Positions 48,001 to 52,611 of a DNA stretch of 60,000 nucleotides are shown here, piece by piece; within the stretch, counting starts at the first letter, position 1, and every line of letters starts with the position of its first letter. This DNA comes from Glandiceps talaboti (Eukaryota > Hemichordata > Enteropneusta > Spengelidae), in the NCBI RefSeq assembly GCF_964340395.1, contig NC_135549.1, positions 20,263,842 through 20,323,841 on the forward strand, in the 5' to 3' direction. The notes under the pieces are model-generated. The model had not been told where the DNA came from. It saw only the letters and a program-made list of their open reading frames with translations, and searched no databases. A program made the position numbers and the translations under genes.

Positions 48001-49341
48001 TTTGTTCTTATCGTAACATTTTCTTCATGTAAGGTTGAAGAGTTTGGTGTAACTGAAGTACGAGACTTGAAGCCGAATGGTCGCAATATCATAGTGACGA
48101 GAGAAAACAAGCACGAGTATGTGAACCTGGTGTGTCAGATGAAAATGACTGGTGCTATCCGGAAGCAGATAGACAGTTTCCTAGAAGGATTCTACGATAT
48201 CATCCCGAAAAGACTAATTTCTATCTTCAATGAGCAAGAACTAGAGTTACTTATCTCGGGATTACCAACCATTGACATCGACGACCTCAAGTCTAACACT
48301 GAATATCATAAATATCAACTGAGTTCTCTGCAGGTACGTTTATAACACAAACGTGTAGGTGCTAATGGTGTGACTAGAACTTGTCATTGTGGGACTTACA
48401 TAGGGTGATAACTAAGTAAGGAGGGGTAATTAGGTATGACAAGAATGGAGTTAGGTAGGGAGAAAGTTACATGTGGAGGAAGGTAGGTATGGGTAGAACT
48501 CAGTGTGGAGGAAGGGGGTATGACAAGACCTAACATACAAACAATGTTTAAGGGAGTACTCTCAAGCTGCCCCCACTCTATAGTCTGCTGCTTGAACTAC
48601 ATTCATTATTTACTGTTAATAAGTTTGAGAAGAACATCAAGTTACATGTATTTGCAAGAGCATTCTAACTTTCATATTGATTTACTATTATTGTTCCTGT
48701 TCAGCACTTCAGAGTATTACATCATATTAGATTTTGACATGTTACAAAGTCTTGAATTCATTCATTCATTCATTCATTCAAATGTAATGAAGCTACTGTG
48801 CACTTGATCTTATTTTGATTTCCCTGTCTATTTTTTCCCTTCAAAGGTGCAATGGTTCTGGAGAGCACTGCGTTCCTTTGATCAGGCAGAGAGAGCCAAT
48901 TTCCTGCAGTTTGTAACAGGCACTTCAAAAGTACCACTACAGGGTTTTGCTACCCTGGAAGGTATGAATGGACCACAGAAATTCCAAATTCACAGAGATG
49001 ATCGTTCTACTGACAGATTGCCTGTTGCACACACATGGTAAGTCAATTTCATACATTCATCTTGATTTTTACAGAGTATTTGCTTGAAGTATATATTTTA
49101 ATTAGAGTTTTCAAAAAATGTTTAATGCAACCTAAATAATTATAAATACTCAAAAATGAGTCCAATTTGTTAATCAGTAGATCTCTTAACCTGTGTACTT
49201 TGCAATAAATAAGTGGTCTTTCTCACAATTTTTTCCAGTTTCAACCAGCTTGACTTACCTGCCTATGAGACTTATGACAAACTGAGGCATATGATGCTGT
49301 TGGCCTTCAATGAGTGTACAGAGGGATTTGGACTTGCTTAG
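1..49341 (+). CDS. HUWE1: HUWE1 HECT-type E3 ubiquitin ligase, 5'-partial, 52 exons
   Basis: Giant E3 ligase that attaches ubiquitin to proteins such as MCL1, p53, MYC and histones in vertebrates (known for the family). The translated exons align along their whole length with human HUWE1 as I remember it, from the [13 protein letters not shown] segment to the C-terminal EGFGLA followed by TAG at 49339-49341. I placed 52 exons by GT/AG sites and phase. Every junction keeps frame and the coding sum is 10,767 bases. The first codon in the window starts at base 1, so the gene continues upstream with its DUF908/DUF913 region. Exon coordinates are in the block entries below. Large introns hold transposons. 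Exon 24 and the end of exon 26 are the least certain parts. No second copy or frameshift is seen. Confidence 0.97.
911..1183. mobile_element. Foldback repeat, copy 1
   Basis: Arms near 1011-1062 and 1131-1183 are inverted copies (AGAGACTTGTATTACA; AACAGTTTTATGGCC). The upstream part (GGGAAAGTGAACAACTGAAT and on) recurs at 45498. It lies in HUWE1 intron 2. Confidence 0.75.
1659..1836. mobile_element. 178-bp foldback in HUWE1 intron 3
   Basis: Nearly the whole segment is an inverted repeat: AACCCCATGCCGCTCGAGT at the left pairs with ACTCGCTGTCATGGGGTT at the right, with inner CACTCGTGCTTGCAGT/CACTGCAAGTGCTCATG arms. No second copy was seen in the window. Confidence 0.7.
2331..2397 (+). ncRNA. 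tRNA-like sequence, probably a SINE relic
   Basis: The block GATGGTTGAATGATTAGGG resembles a Leu/Ser tRNA D-arm and A box. GTTCAAGCC 45 bp later resembles a B box and T-loop. Pairing of the acceptor stem is poor, so this is not a functional tRNA. A decayed tRNA-derived SINE is the best guess. Confidence 0.3.
2693..3142 (+). CDS. HUWE1: HUWE1 exon 5: solenoid end plus long Gly/Ser insert
   Basis: A 150-codon exon in phase 0 at both ends. The first 55 residues match HUWE1 ([20 protein letters not shown]). The human protein then has a short charged linker, while this one has about 65 residues of Gly and Ser with a few Thr, encoded mostly by GGT and AGT triplets at roughly 2890-3056. The tail ([17 protein letters not shown]) leads into the UBA domain of the next exon. 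The insert keeps frame and fits a flexible linker grown by triplet slippage. Open frames in other phases here (poly-Val, poly-His, poly-Pro) are shadows of the repeat. Confidence 0.95.
3444..3760. mobile_element. CCTTCGG MITE, copy 1
   Basis: About 317 bp with inverted ends of roughly 45 bp (AGCCTTCGGTTT, then AGATAGAGACAAACTA or AGATAGACACAAACTA). It lies in HUWE1 intron 5. Other copies are at 6054, 11665 and 52284. Confidence 0.8.
4054..4510 (+). CDS. HUWE1: HUWE1 exons 6-7: UBA domain and UIM
   Basis: Exon 6 (4054-4173, 40 codons) is essentially one UBA domain: [20 protein letters not shown] followed by [13 protein letters not shown]. It carries the MGF loop and the hydrophobic residues that bind ubiquitin in this fold. 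Exon 7 (4415-4510, 32 codons) holds a ubiquitin-interacting motif, [15 protein letters not shown], with the expected acidic cluster, Ala and Ser. Both exons are in phase 0, so each could be skipped without frameshift. The exon 6 donor is the weak GTTCGT. Confidence 0.97.
4818..6403 (+). CDS. HUWE1: HUWE1 exons 8-10: charged helix and helical region
   Basis: Exons 4818-5081 (88 codons), 5831-5983 (51 codons) and 6285-6403 (ends phase 2). Exon 8 opens with a Glu/Lys run that should form a single long helix or coiled coil, and continues with [20 protein letters not shown], which matches the human LLDELPDTVYRVCDLI segment. Exons 9-10 match human sequence around TTSDTKTVSEW and [20 protein letters not shown]. 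These helices belong to the solenoid between UIM and WWE. Confidence 0.95.
6054..6230. mobile_element. CCTTCGG MITE, truncated copy 2
   Basis: Left end CTGGTAATCCAGCCTTCGG, then internal sequence shared with 52284-52611 (GTTCCTCTGT, GTGATCAAGATAGT, AAAACAGTACA). The right end is missing. Confidence 0.75.
6823..7790 (+). CDS. HUWE1: HUWE1 exons 11-12: WWE domain and following linker
   Basis: Exons 6823-7072 and 7616-7790. The WWE domain is clear: [20 protein letters not shown], then [19 protein letters not shown] in exon 11 and [13 protein letters not shown] in exon 12. It keeps the WWE aromatic residues and the basic RRRYTV strand. WWE domains bind poly(ADP-ribose)-type ligands or mediate partner binding (family knowledge). 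The rest of exon 12 is a Lys/Glu-rich linker ([20 protein letters not shown]). Intron 11 is a TG/TATG microsatellite. Confidence 0.97.
7182..7425. repeat. TG/TATG microsatellite in HUWE1 intron 11
   Basis: TG runs, then about twelve TATG/TGTA units (7255-7300), then degenerate TGTCTG repeats. A GGTTGTATGT and GAGATGTGTCTAGCTGG unit recurs three times. Open frames here are microsatellite artefacts. Confidence 0.95.
7976..8010 (+). pseudogene. HUWE1: Degenerate duplicate of HUWE1 exon 13 start
   Basis: Part of a ~140-150-bp tandem duplication (about 7901-8030 and 8041-8165) that includes the acceptor and first codons of exon 13. This upstream copy keeps TTCAG and ATACTGAAGGAGGAAGCAGT, but reaches an in-frame TAG at 8008-8010 and lacks the rest of the exon. 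Confidence 0.75.
8126..11888 (+). CDS. HUWE1: HUWE1 exons 13-16: second helical region
   Basis: Exons 8126-8252, 8836-9076, 11180-11369 and 11727-11888. The anchors to the human protein are [57 protein letters not shown] and [14 protein letters not shown]. All phases agree. Intron 14 (9077-11179) contains a complete 1.6-kb piggyBac-like element. A degenerate duplicate of the start of exon 13, with an in-frame stop, sits 150 bp upstream at 7976-8010. Confidence 0.94.
9433..11051. mobile_element. piggyBac-like non-autonomous element in HUWE1 intron 14
   Basis: 1,619 bp flanked by TTAA on both sides (9429-9432 and 11052-11055). The ends are inverted copies: CCTTTTCACCACCAATTGCC on the left, and CCCTTTCACCACCGATTCCC as the reverse complement of the right. 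TTAA target duplication plus CCYTTT termini are hallmarks of the piggyBac superfamily. The right end also has two direct copies of a GTTCCCGCTGTAGCGGGAAT palindrome. No transposase-like frame is seen; the two minus-strand frames inside (9621-9986 and 10054-10314) match nothing I know. Confidence 0.8.
11660..11690. mobile_element. CCTTCGG MITE, end fragment
   Basis: Only the terminal block GCCGAAGGCTGGATTACCAG remains, directly before HUWE1 exon 16. Confidence 0.6.
12220..13209. other. Intron 16: degenerate repeats and AT-rich tract, no gene
   Basis: Imperfect repeats of TTGTTCTTTGCCCAGGTCC and TCTCCTCCACTGCTGT types at 12230-12490, then a TTATA/TTCTA-rich stretch at 12900-12980. No coding signal was seen on either strand. 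Confidence 0.6.
13210..13406 (+). CDS. HUWE1: HUWE1 exon 17: BH3-like segment
   Basis: Sixty-six codons in frame, ending phase 0. The sequence [20 protein letters not shown] corresponds in position and pattern to the human BH3 region (around residues 1970-1995, from memory). It keeps the Leu-x3-Gly-Asp core (LREVGDD). In mammals this segment gives HUWE1 its affinity for MCL1 (known for the human protein). Whether it binds a BCL2-family partner here is inference. It is followed by a Ser/Gly/Asn linker. The next intron (13407-16357) holds nested transposons. Confidence 0.92.
13491..15160. mobile_element. Outer GGCCTA-ended element interrupted by a nested element
   Basis: Inverted ends of about 30-35 bp: GGCCTAATAAAAAAATTGTG with TGGTTCC on the left, and GGCCTAAAAAAATAATTGAT with TGGTTCC as the reverse complement of the right. 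Only about 375 bp belong to this element; the rest is the nested insertion at 13749-15048. It lies in HUWE1 intron 17. Confidence 0.65.
13749..15048. mobile_element. CAGGG-ended hAT-like element, nested
   Basis: 1,300 bp with short inverted ends (CAGGGTTCGCAC and, reverse complemented, CAGGGTTCGTAC) and the 5-bp direct match TTTTG on each side. Both flanks carry direct copies of a CCCTGGAAAA motif (13765-13850 and 14948-15020). No transposase is evident. A GGGCTA triplet repeat at about 14300 is incidental. Confidence 0.65.
16358..18301 (+). CDS. HUWE1: HUWE1 exons 18-20: conserved helical block after BH3
   Basis: Exons 16358-16615, 17058-17286 and 17975-18301. After a Ser/Thr/Lys linker ([20 protein letters not shown]) comes a strongly conserved stretch: [72 protein letters not shown] and [15 protein letters not shown]. 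All have near-identical human counterparts. Exon 20 ends in a Thr/Gln-rich tail. Phases and splice sites are consistent. Confidence 0.96.
19266..27418 (+). CDS. HUWE1: HUWE1 exons 21-28: acidic low-complexity tract
   Basis: Exons 19266-19352, 19824-19918, 20567-20690, 20945-21025 (tentative), 21370-21492, 25589-25671, 26047-26227 and 27302-27418. Exon 23 has [14 protein letters not shown], matching human EDLIDELLERDGG. Exons 25-27 are Asp/Glu-rich and end in [19 protein letters not shown], matching the human segment before DNMF. Exon 24 ([17 protein letters not shown]) fits by phase only. Exon 26 has two possible donors in the same phase, GTAAGT at 25651 and GTTGGT at 25672. Exon 28 has no human counterpart I recall and is phase 1-1, so it could be an optional cassette. 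The acidic tract probably contacts basic substrates such as histones (family inference). Confidence 0.88.
20130..20285. repeat. ~21-bp minisatellite in HUWE1 intron 22
   Basis: About seven copies of TAGTGTGAGACACCAACAA-like units, with weaker GTGATCAACTAACAATATA-like copies continuing to 20560, right up to the acceptor of exon 23. Confidence 0.85.
21035..21335. repeat. CA and CGCA microsatellites between exons 24 and 25
   Basis: (CA)n at 21035-21096 begins nine bases after the exon 24 donor. A second array at 21275-21335 ends in CGCA units. The 344-bp intron is largely CA-rich. Confidence 0.95.
21861..22078. mobile_element. GAATTCTCGGTAC MITE, copy 1
   Basis: Inverted ends AATTCTCGGTACATGCAATA and (reverse complement of right) AATTCTCGGTACCTGAAATA. 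It lies in HUWE1 intron 25. A homologous copy is at 32422-32611. Confidence 0.75.
22709..23847. mobile_element. Hairpin-ended element, copy 1 (Helitron/Helentron-like?)
   Basis: The left end is a stem-loop: GTCCCCG (22710-22716), then CGGAC-GAA-GTCCG, then CGGGGAC (22733-22739), followed by a TCCG microsatellite. The right end has GCGGGGAC at 23817-23824, the inverted copy of the left terminus, then ATGGCTTGTT. The core is a 150-151-bp tandem array. Asymmetric inverted ends, one terminal hairpin and a microsatellite resemble Helentron-type non-autonomous elements (inference). It shares ends with 38531-41910. Confidence 0.6.
22870..23665. repeat. 150-151-bp tandem array
   Basis: Just over five units. 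The landmark GACATGCTTGAACA occurs at 22981, 23131, 23282, 23433 and 23584. Later units are nearly identical. The period is not a multiple of three and the open frames differ between units, so it is not coding. Confidence 0.95.
23853..24281. mobile_element. Inverted-repeat MITE abutting hairpin element copy 1
   Basis: Inverted ends of about 50 bp, TGAGCACCTTGTACCTACA followed by CTGACACAATACCATAGGAG, at 23861 and reversed at 24194. Similarity to a second copy continues to about 24281. The partner copy is at 33725-33881. Confidence 0.75.
24838..24931. repeat. CATA microsatellite
   Basis: About 23 CATA units, followed by a short CA run. It lies in HUWE1 intron 25. Confidence 0.97.
26371..26705. 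mobile_element. ACAGCTCATTTCAA MITE, copy 1
   Basis: About 335 bp. The left end ACAGCTCATTTCAAATTA and the right end (reverse complement) ACAGCTCATTTCAAGTTAGC continue into matching TGATACAA and GCAGAAA blocks, so the arms are about 70 bp. It is inserted in the 65-70-bp minisatellite of HUWE1 intron 27. A second copy is at 51213-51506. Confidence 0.8.
26720..27050. repeat. ~65-70-bp minisatellite in HUWE1 intron 27
   Basis: Repeated AAGTGACTT(C/T)(A/G)TGTGTC block with (A/G)TTATCCCAACAT and ATGTGT-type blocks. Copies also occur at about 26335, before the MITE that splits the array. Confidence 0.8.
27881..30051 (+). CDS. HUWE1: HUWE1 exons 29-31
   Basis: Exons 27881-28088, 28927-29195 and 29873-30051. 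Anchors: [50 protein letters not shown] and [20 protein letters not shown], each with a close human match. Exon 31 then runs into a highly charged helix ([20 protein letters not shown]) like the human EELEERREKRRKQLAEEE. All three are in phase. Intron 29 holds a long foldback element. Confidence 0.95.
28114..28453. mobile_element. 340-bp foldback with long arms in HUWE1 intron 29
   Basis: Outer arms TTAAAGT(T/G)GCCA, then GATTGG(T/G)TATTTATTTTG and GATTTTTAATT, pair across the element. Inner arms also pair (AATGTGAAACAACAT and its complement). Arms are about 150 bp each, so nearly the whole element folds. Confidence 0.8.
30420..30538. repeat. 39-bp tandem repeat in HUWE1 intron 31
   Basis: Three units of TCATTATCTCTGATTTGTGT followed by TTCTATCTGTGTCAACAG. 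Each unit ends in a CAACAG that mimics a 3' splice site, just upstream of exon 32. Confidence 0.9.
30580..33515 (+). CDS. HUWE1: HUWE1 exons 32-36: Ser/Thr-rich linker
   Basis: Exons 30580-30619 (40 nt), 31357-31639, 31762-32186, 32773-32902 and 33466-33515. They encode a low-complexity region rich in Thr, Ser, Ala, Glu and Gln. The human protein has a similar disordered linker before the UBM repeats. Conservation is too low for residue-level matching, so support comes from open frame, phase agreement, strong splice sites and position. The acceptor of exon 36 is built from a TTTGA microsatellite. Confidence 0.85.
32422..32611. mobile_element. GAATTCTCGGTAC MITE, diverged copy 2
   Basis: Shares TTTGCAATAGTAT, GTAATGCATGTGTAGCACAT and the GGAGCAGAAG block with 21861-22078. 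Ends are eroded. It lies in HUWE1 intron 34. Confidence 0.75.
33433..33463. repeat. TTTGA microsatellite forming the exon 36 acceptor
   Basis: Five to six TTGAT units run directly into TTCAG, so the pyrimidine tract of the exon 36 3' splice site is made of repeat. Confidence 0.9.
33725..33881. mobile_element. Partial copy of the MITE at 23853
   Basis: Shares TATGAGAACTCCTATGGTAT, the TTGTGTCAG and GTACAAGG blocks, and the downstream GTTCACTA/CAGATTTTAAT section with 24140-24281. It has only one end. It lies in HUWE1 intron 36, just upstream of exon 37. Confidence 0.75.
33959..35465 (+). CDS. HUWE1: HUWE1 exons 37-38: three UBM-type ubiquitin-binding motifs
   Basis: Exons 33959-34326 and 35189-35465. 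Three copies of the (D/N)PxFLxALPxxIRxEVL motif are visible: [37 protein letters not shown] (crossing into exon 38) and [20 protein letters not shown]. Each keeps the Leu-Pro ubiquitin-binding pair. This is the DUF4414/UBM block of HUWE1. Between motifs 1 and 2 lies a Gly run followed by Gly-Thr repeats from GGT and ACTGGT DNA at 34079-34230. The exon 37 donor is followed directly by an ATTC microsatellite (34332-34406). Confidence 0.96.
34332..34406. repeat. ATTC microsatellite next to the exon 37 donor
   Basis: About 18 ATTC units starting five bases after the GT of exon 37's donor. A short array of the same motif is at 48753-48780. Confidence 0.97.
35884..36962 (+). CDS. HUWE1: HUWE1 exon 39: large conserved exon
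   Basis: The largest exon, 1,079 bp. Anchors: [73 protein letters not shown] and [20 protein letters not shown]. All match human HUWE1 closely, separated by Ser-rich linkers. This helical region forms the last part of the solenoid before the HECT arm. It ends in phase 0 at a GTTAGT donor. Confidence 0.97.
37725..45426 (+). CDS. HUWE1: HUWE1 exons 40-46: pre-HECT region
   Basis: Exons 37725-37842, 38393-38502, 42553-42698, 43073-43455, 43934-43989, 44470-44694 and 45060-45426. Anchors: [80 protein letters not shown] and [12 protein letters not shown]. Exon 43 includes a charged helix ([20 protein letters not shown]). Exons 44-45 are disordered and acidic. Intron 41 (38503-42552) contains the 3.4-kb hairpin-ended element with the 2A motif. 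Confidence 0.95.
40114..40410 (-). pseudogene. 2A-motif ORF fragment with protease-domain-like start
   Basis: A 98-codon frame. After a hydrophobic stretch comes [15 protein letters not shown], which contains the complete 2A ribosome-skipping consensus (D-x-E-x-N-P-G-P; codons at 40242-40219). The following residues ([16 protein letters not shown]) resemble the N-terminal part of cysteine-protease-like proteins seen in animal mobile elements (memory, unverified). The frame stops shortly after, where an active-site Cys region would be expected. Confidence 0.6.
40551..40656. repeat. ~36-bp tandem repeat inside hairpin element copy 2
   Basis: Three units of TGTATGTACTGTCCTATCAC followed by CTGTCTTTTATTT. 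It separates the two opposite-strand gene remnants of the element. Confidence 0.95.
40781..41863 (+). pseudogene. Mobile-element ORF, protease-like C-terminal half plus repeats
   Basis: A 360-codon frame. Residues about 45-120 include [20 protein letters not shown] followed by [14 protein letters not shown]. This pattern recalls the C-terminal His/Asp part of OTU- or herpes-tegument-type cysteine proteases embedded in transposons (memory, unverified). No catalytic Cys half precedes it on this strand. Residues about 195-310 are two tandem copies of a roughly 57-residue unit ([22 protein letters not shown]). The ATG at 40781 is arbitrary. Confidence 0.5.
42303..42500. repeat. 107-bp tandem duplication in HUWE1 intron 41
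   Basis: Two copies of TGGGTGAAAAGTGTTCTGCC followed by CTAGCTAGA and CTTGTCAAAGC blocks, starting at 42303 and 42410. Confidence 0.9.
45498..45685. mobile_element. Foldback repeat, partial copy 2
   Basis: Shares ACATCAGAC, the GGGAAAGTAAACAACTGAAT block, the GGATTAATAACACTTG block and CACAGCATGTTGGAAGTA with 911-1060. The right arm is degraded. It lies in HUWE1 intron 46. Confidence 0.8.
45986..49341 (+). CDS. HUWE1: HUWE1 exons 47-52: complete HECT catalytic domain
   Basis: Exons 45986-46319, 46927-47139, 47355-47460, 48034-48333, 48847-49037 and 49239-49341. The N-lobe runs from [20 protein letters not shown] through [15 protein letters not shown] to the C-lobe with [19 protein letters not shown] and [18 protein letters not shown]. 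The active-site motif THTCFNQ-type reads [20 protein letters not shown]. The catalytic Cys codon is TG at 49036-49037 plus T at 49239, so intron 51 interrupts it. The domain forms a ubiquitin thioester on this Cys and passes it to substrate lysines. The C-terminus (CTEGFGLA) is intact, so the enzyme should be active. Confidence 0.98.
46443..46607. mobile_element. 165-bp CAGGGG-ended MITE in HUWE1 intron 47
   Basis: Inverted ends CAGGGGTGAACAAATC at both termini, followed by further internal inverted similarity (GGACC/GGTCC blocks). A 5-bp direct match, GTATT, flanks it. It resembles a small hAT-type MITE. Confidence 0.7.
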
Positions 49342-49770
49342 ACACTGCACGTCAAGTGATGTGAATGTACGTACAGAGGTGTTCCAACTCAAACAAACAT
49401 TACACATGGGAGTTATGAATGTACAAAGAGATGTGGACTTTCAGAAACACCTCATCAAGTAATGAACATACAGAGGTATTTGAATGTTAACAAACATCAA
49501 CTAATGAACATGCAGGGGAATCTGGACTTCAGTAAACATCACACATTAAGTAATAGAACATATGGAGGGATTTAGACTTGTTTGAACATCAACAATCAAG
49601 TGATGGACGTAGAGAGACTTGCTACAACACGACACATCAAGTTCTGAACATACAGATGAGTTTAGACTTGTTTAACTCCAAAGATCGACTATTATATATG
49701 AATGTACAGACTGGAATTTGGTCTTGCCGTAACACCACACATCAACAAGTTATGAATGTACAGACATCAC
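49311..49770 (+). repeat. ~48-bp tandem repeat spanning the HUWE1 stop codon
   Basis: About nine to ten diverged units, each containing GAAYRTACAGAGG, then GGACTT, then AAACATCACACATCAAGT-like blocks. Units start near 49311, 49361, 49415, 49462, 49504, 49553, 49603, 49644, 49689 and 49752. The first unit is the end of the coding sequence itself (ECTEGFGLA plus TAG). The UTR therefore appears to have grown by tandem duplication of the gene's 3' end. Confidence 0.75.
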
Positions 49771-50770
49771 ACAAGAGGTTTTCTATGAAAACATTTCGAA
49801 AAAAATAACATAGTCCTTAGAAAAAGATGAGTTTATAACACTTTTGACATGTGATCACCTTCAACTGAGAGAATTCATCAAATGGAATGATTGGTAATGA
49901 TTAGATAGATATACATCTATGTTTACATTTTGTGCATTTTACGAATGAAATTATTTCACTTCTCTCTTCCCAACAAGTTCTGCCCATCCAAAGACGCAAA
50001 TGTAATTTTGAAATGTAGAGAGACAAGTACTAGTGGCTGTGATTCAAAACTAGGGGGATTAGCTATACCAATGTCTTATTTACAATTCATACTTATGCAG
50101 AACAAAATAACAAGTATTTGAATGATAATCTGTCATGAAATATCATAGATAACTCATAAAAATTAAGTGTTTTTTTCCATCAACGTGTCTGAAACTTTTT
50201 TTGTACAGCTACCTTGAGGTTTTTGTGTAAAGATGTGGATTTTGAACGTCTTTTCCTTGTTTCTAAGTCTCTTTGTTTTTTGTTTTTTGTTTTCTTTGAT
50301 TGACTTGTACACAGACCGAGAATTGACATTGTTTGGTTGTGTGCATACAAGAGAGAATTATGCAGGCCTTACCAGATGTGTATGAAATACTGTAAATCCT
50401 TTAATTAGATCAAATCTAATGAATTAAAAAACAAAAACAAAAAAAAATTGGAAGAAGTGAGGGGGTTTACATCATTACTAATAAATACATTTCGTTAACA
50501 GATTTGGAGAGAAAGATATTTTTTGACTGTTCTATTTAGTTTGCTGAACAGTAGAACAAAGAAGTACACTTATCTGAATTTTCATTTCAGAATCAAAAAA
50601 GAGAGAGAGGGAGAGACAAAAAGGATGTCATAGTTAGTAAATATTCGTATAAAAAATATCAATATTGACTTGGTCCCGTAGTACGCCTTACTATATGAAA
50701 GTTACAGACTCTGTATTATTTGGACTTTGGAACAAGCCATGCTGTAAAAAATAAAAGACAGAGATTATTA
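49342..50770 (+). other. HUWE1 3'UTR
   Basis: AT-rich non-coding sequence after the stop codon. The first 430 bases are a diverged tandem repeat (separate entry). The remainder shows no conserved open frame. It ends near an AATAAA at 50750-50755 followed by a TG-rich stretch at about 50808-50835, so cleavage near 50770 is likely. The UTR boundary is inferred, not observed. Confidence 0.7.
50750..50755 (+). terminator. HUWE1 polyadenylation signal
   Basis: AATAAA hexamer about 1.4 kb after the stop, followed 55-80 bp later by a TGTG run that could serve as the downstream GU-rich element. Earlier AATAAA-like hexamers in the UTR are weaker candidates. Confidence 0.55.
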
Positions 50771-51212
50771 AAAGCAGTGTTTTCACCTTGGTAATGAGTT
50801 TCTTTGACTGTGTATGAGTGTGTGTGTGTGTGTGTAAATACAGCAGTATACAATACTTATAGGCCATTCCAGACTGTTAATTTGAGGAAATTGAGAATAC
50901 AGCGCCCTAGCTCTAATTGGTGGTATGATCACCTCATAGTAACATTTCTTAAGAGCTTTGCCCCTTGGTATTCTGTAGAAGTGTAATCAGATATGTTTTT
51001 GTATTGTTCAGACGTCCAGGAAAGTCCAGCTGTGCTCTATGATCAACTGACTATAACCTATACCGTGTATACCCCCCCCCCCCCCCCCCCCCAATGTACA
51101 CACACAGGAAGTAGAGTGCTATCACCATGGCAAATTTTGGAAAGGCCTACTGGAAAATAACATTCATGGATTTACACACATTCTCACACTGTCAATACAA
51201 TGGTATTACCAC

Positions 51213-51506
51213 CCATTTCATGTTAGTGTTCACTGGCTCTGTTTGACACAACTATGCAGAAACCAGTATGATGGCAACACTGTGTCTAAATGTAAACGTA
51301 CTGCAACTAGACATAGACATGCTGGCACCAATGTTATGATGTCTGCATAGTATCACATTCATTCATTTCATTTAATAGACAAAATATTGCAAGTAACTTC
51401 AATCTATCTTAGAGTACAGTCTGTATGGTTTTATCAAACCACACACACGGAAAACGTCTATGATCAAACAGAGCAAGTACAGTGAACACTAACATGAAAT
51501 GAGCAG
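51213..51506. mobile_element. CTCATTTCA MITE, copy 2
   Basis: Left CATTTCATGTTAGTGTTCAC and right (reverse complement) CTCATTTCATGTTAGTGTTC arms. Internal blocks are shared with 26371-26705 (CTGCAACTAG, GATGTCTGC, AGACAAAAT). Confidence 0.8.
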
Positions 51507-51551
51507 TATAAAGTCAGACTCGCCAAAACTTAAAACGGAATGTTTCGATAC

Positions 51552-51557
51552 TTTATT
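51552..51557 (-). terminator. Candidate polyadenylation signal of the minus-strand gene
   Basis: TTTATT on the + strand (AATAAA on the - strand). If used, the gene has a roughly 2.7-kb 3'UTR that includes a minisatellite and two MITE copies. Nearer signals between 52900 and 54300 cannot be excluded. Confidence 0.3.
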
Positions 51558-52283
51558 TGTGTTTTATATATATATATCCAGCTTGTTCAAATATTTTACA
51601 AATTAATGTTCAAATAGCAATACAATACAGTACAATTAAAGAATAGTTAAGACAACCAACAAACTGAATGAGTAGCGTGAACAAGGCAGCAGGTACAATT
51701 CCACACACTAAACAAATACATCATTTGAACACATGAATGTTTGTAACTATTGCTTTACTGTATTGAGTTGTAAAAAAGAAAAATATCTTGTTAAGGATAT
51801 ATATATGTGTCTATATTTAATTTACAAAATGGTGGTGAAGTAGGCGAGTTTTGATTTTAAAGTTTGAATATAATGGAGAATTTATTGTTTGTGGTTCCAA
51901 GGATTAATAGAACATTTCAATGGTTACTTTAGAAAGGTAAATTTTAGAAACGTATGCAACGTTTCAATCCAACTACTGTGGAATTTTATCACACTTTGAT
52001 TAAAGTCTTCAGCATTAATGTTTCTCATTGCATGATCAAGATCTGCAGTAAACTGACTGATATGTTACATTCATTTCCAATTTACCGTTCCAAAGTAACT
52101 GGTATTATTTACTACTCTTTTGAATGTAATGTTTTGATGTCTATGACTTAGTAAATCTCAGCATGCATGATTACAATCCTAAATTACATGTATTCTAAAA
52201 ACAGTTAACTTTTTAACGACTTGGTAAATGAAATGATGTACAGTGTAACTATAGATTACAAGGTTTCATTGTTATGATATGAC

Positions 52284-52611
52284 TCGTAATCAAGCCTTCG
52301 GTCTCCCAAGGTAGGCACAAACTACATCTGTTGTTCTTCGATGTGGTAGATTATACAAGTGGGAAATGATAGTTCCTCTGTTGTGCAATTCTTATCACCC
52401 CTGTGATCAAGATAGTGTAAACATCGGAAGTCCCAAAACAGTACACTGCAAGTTCATGGAACCCTGTCAATAAAACTCTGCGACACCTCCCTACTGAGAC
52501 TATAATTATTAAACCATTGTCCATTCATTAGCTTATCACTGTTGTATCAACTTGTTGCGACAATAGTTTTAGTTTGTGTCTATCTTAGTAAACAGAAGGC
52601 TTAATTACCAA
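52284..52611. mobile_element. CCTTCGG MITE, copy 4
   Basis: Complete copy with both ends (GTAATCAAGCCTTCGGTC at left; GAAGGCTTAATTACC at right). It lies between the two genes, within the candidate 3'UTR of the minus-strand gene. Confidence 0.8.

Larger units (their letters stand above)
204..48846. other. HUWE1 introns over 300 bp in which nothing is recognised
   Basis: I see no gene or clear element in introns 204-650, 4511-4817, 5082-5830, 8253-8835, 16616-17057, 17287-17974, 18302-19265 (G run at 18374-18388), 19353-19823 (G run at 19600-19617), 29196-29872, 30620-31356, 32903-33432, 34407-35188, 35466-35883, 36963-37724 (short GT run), 37843-38392, 42699-43072, 43456-43933, 43990-44469, 44695-45059, 46608-46926, 47461-48033 and 48334-48846. 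Intron 12 is covered by the exon-13 duplication entry. All are AT-rich with scattered TACATGTA motifs. Confidence 0.6.
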
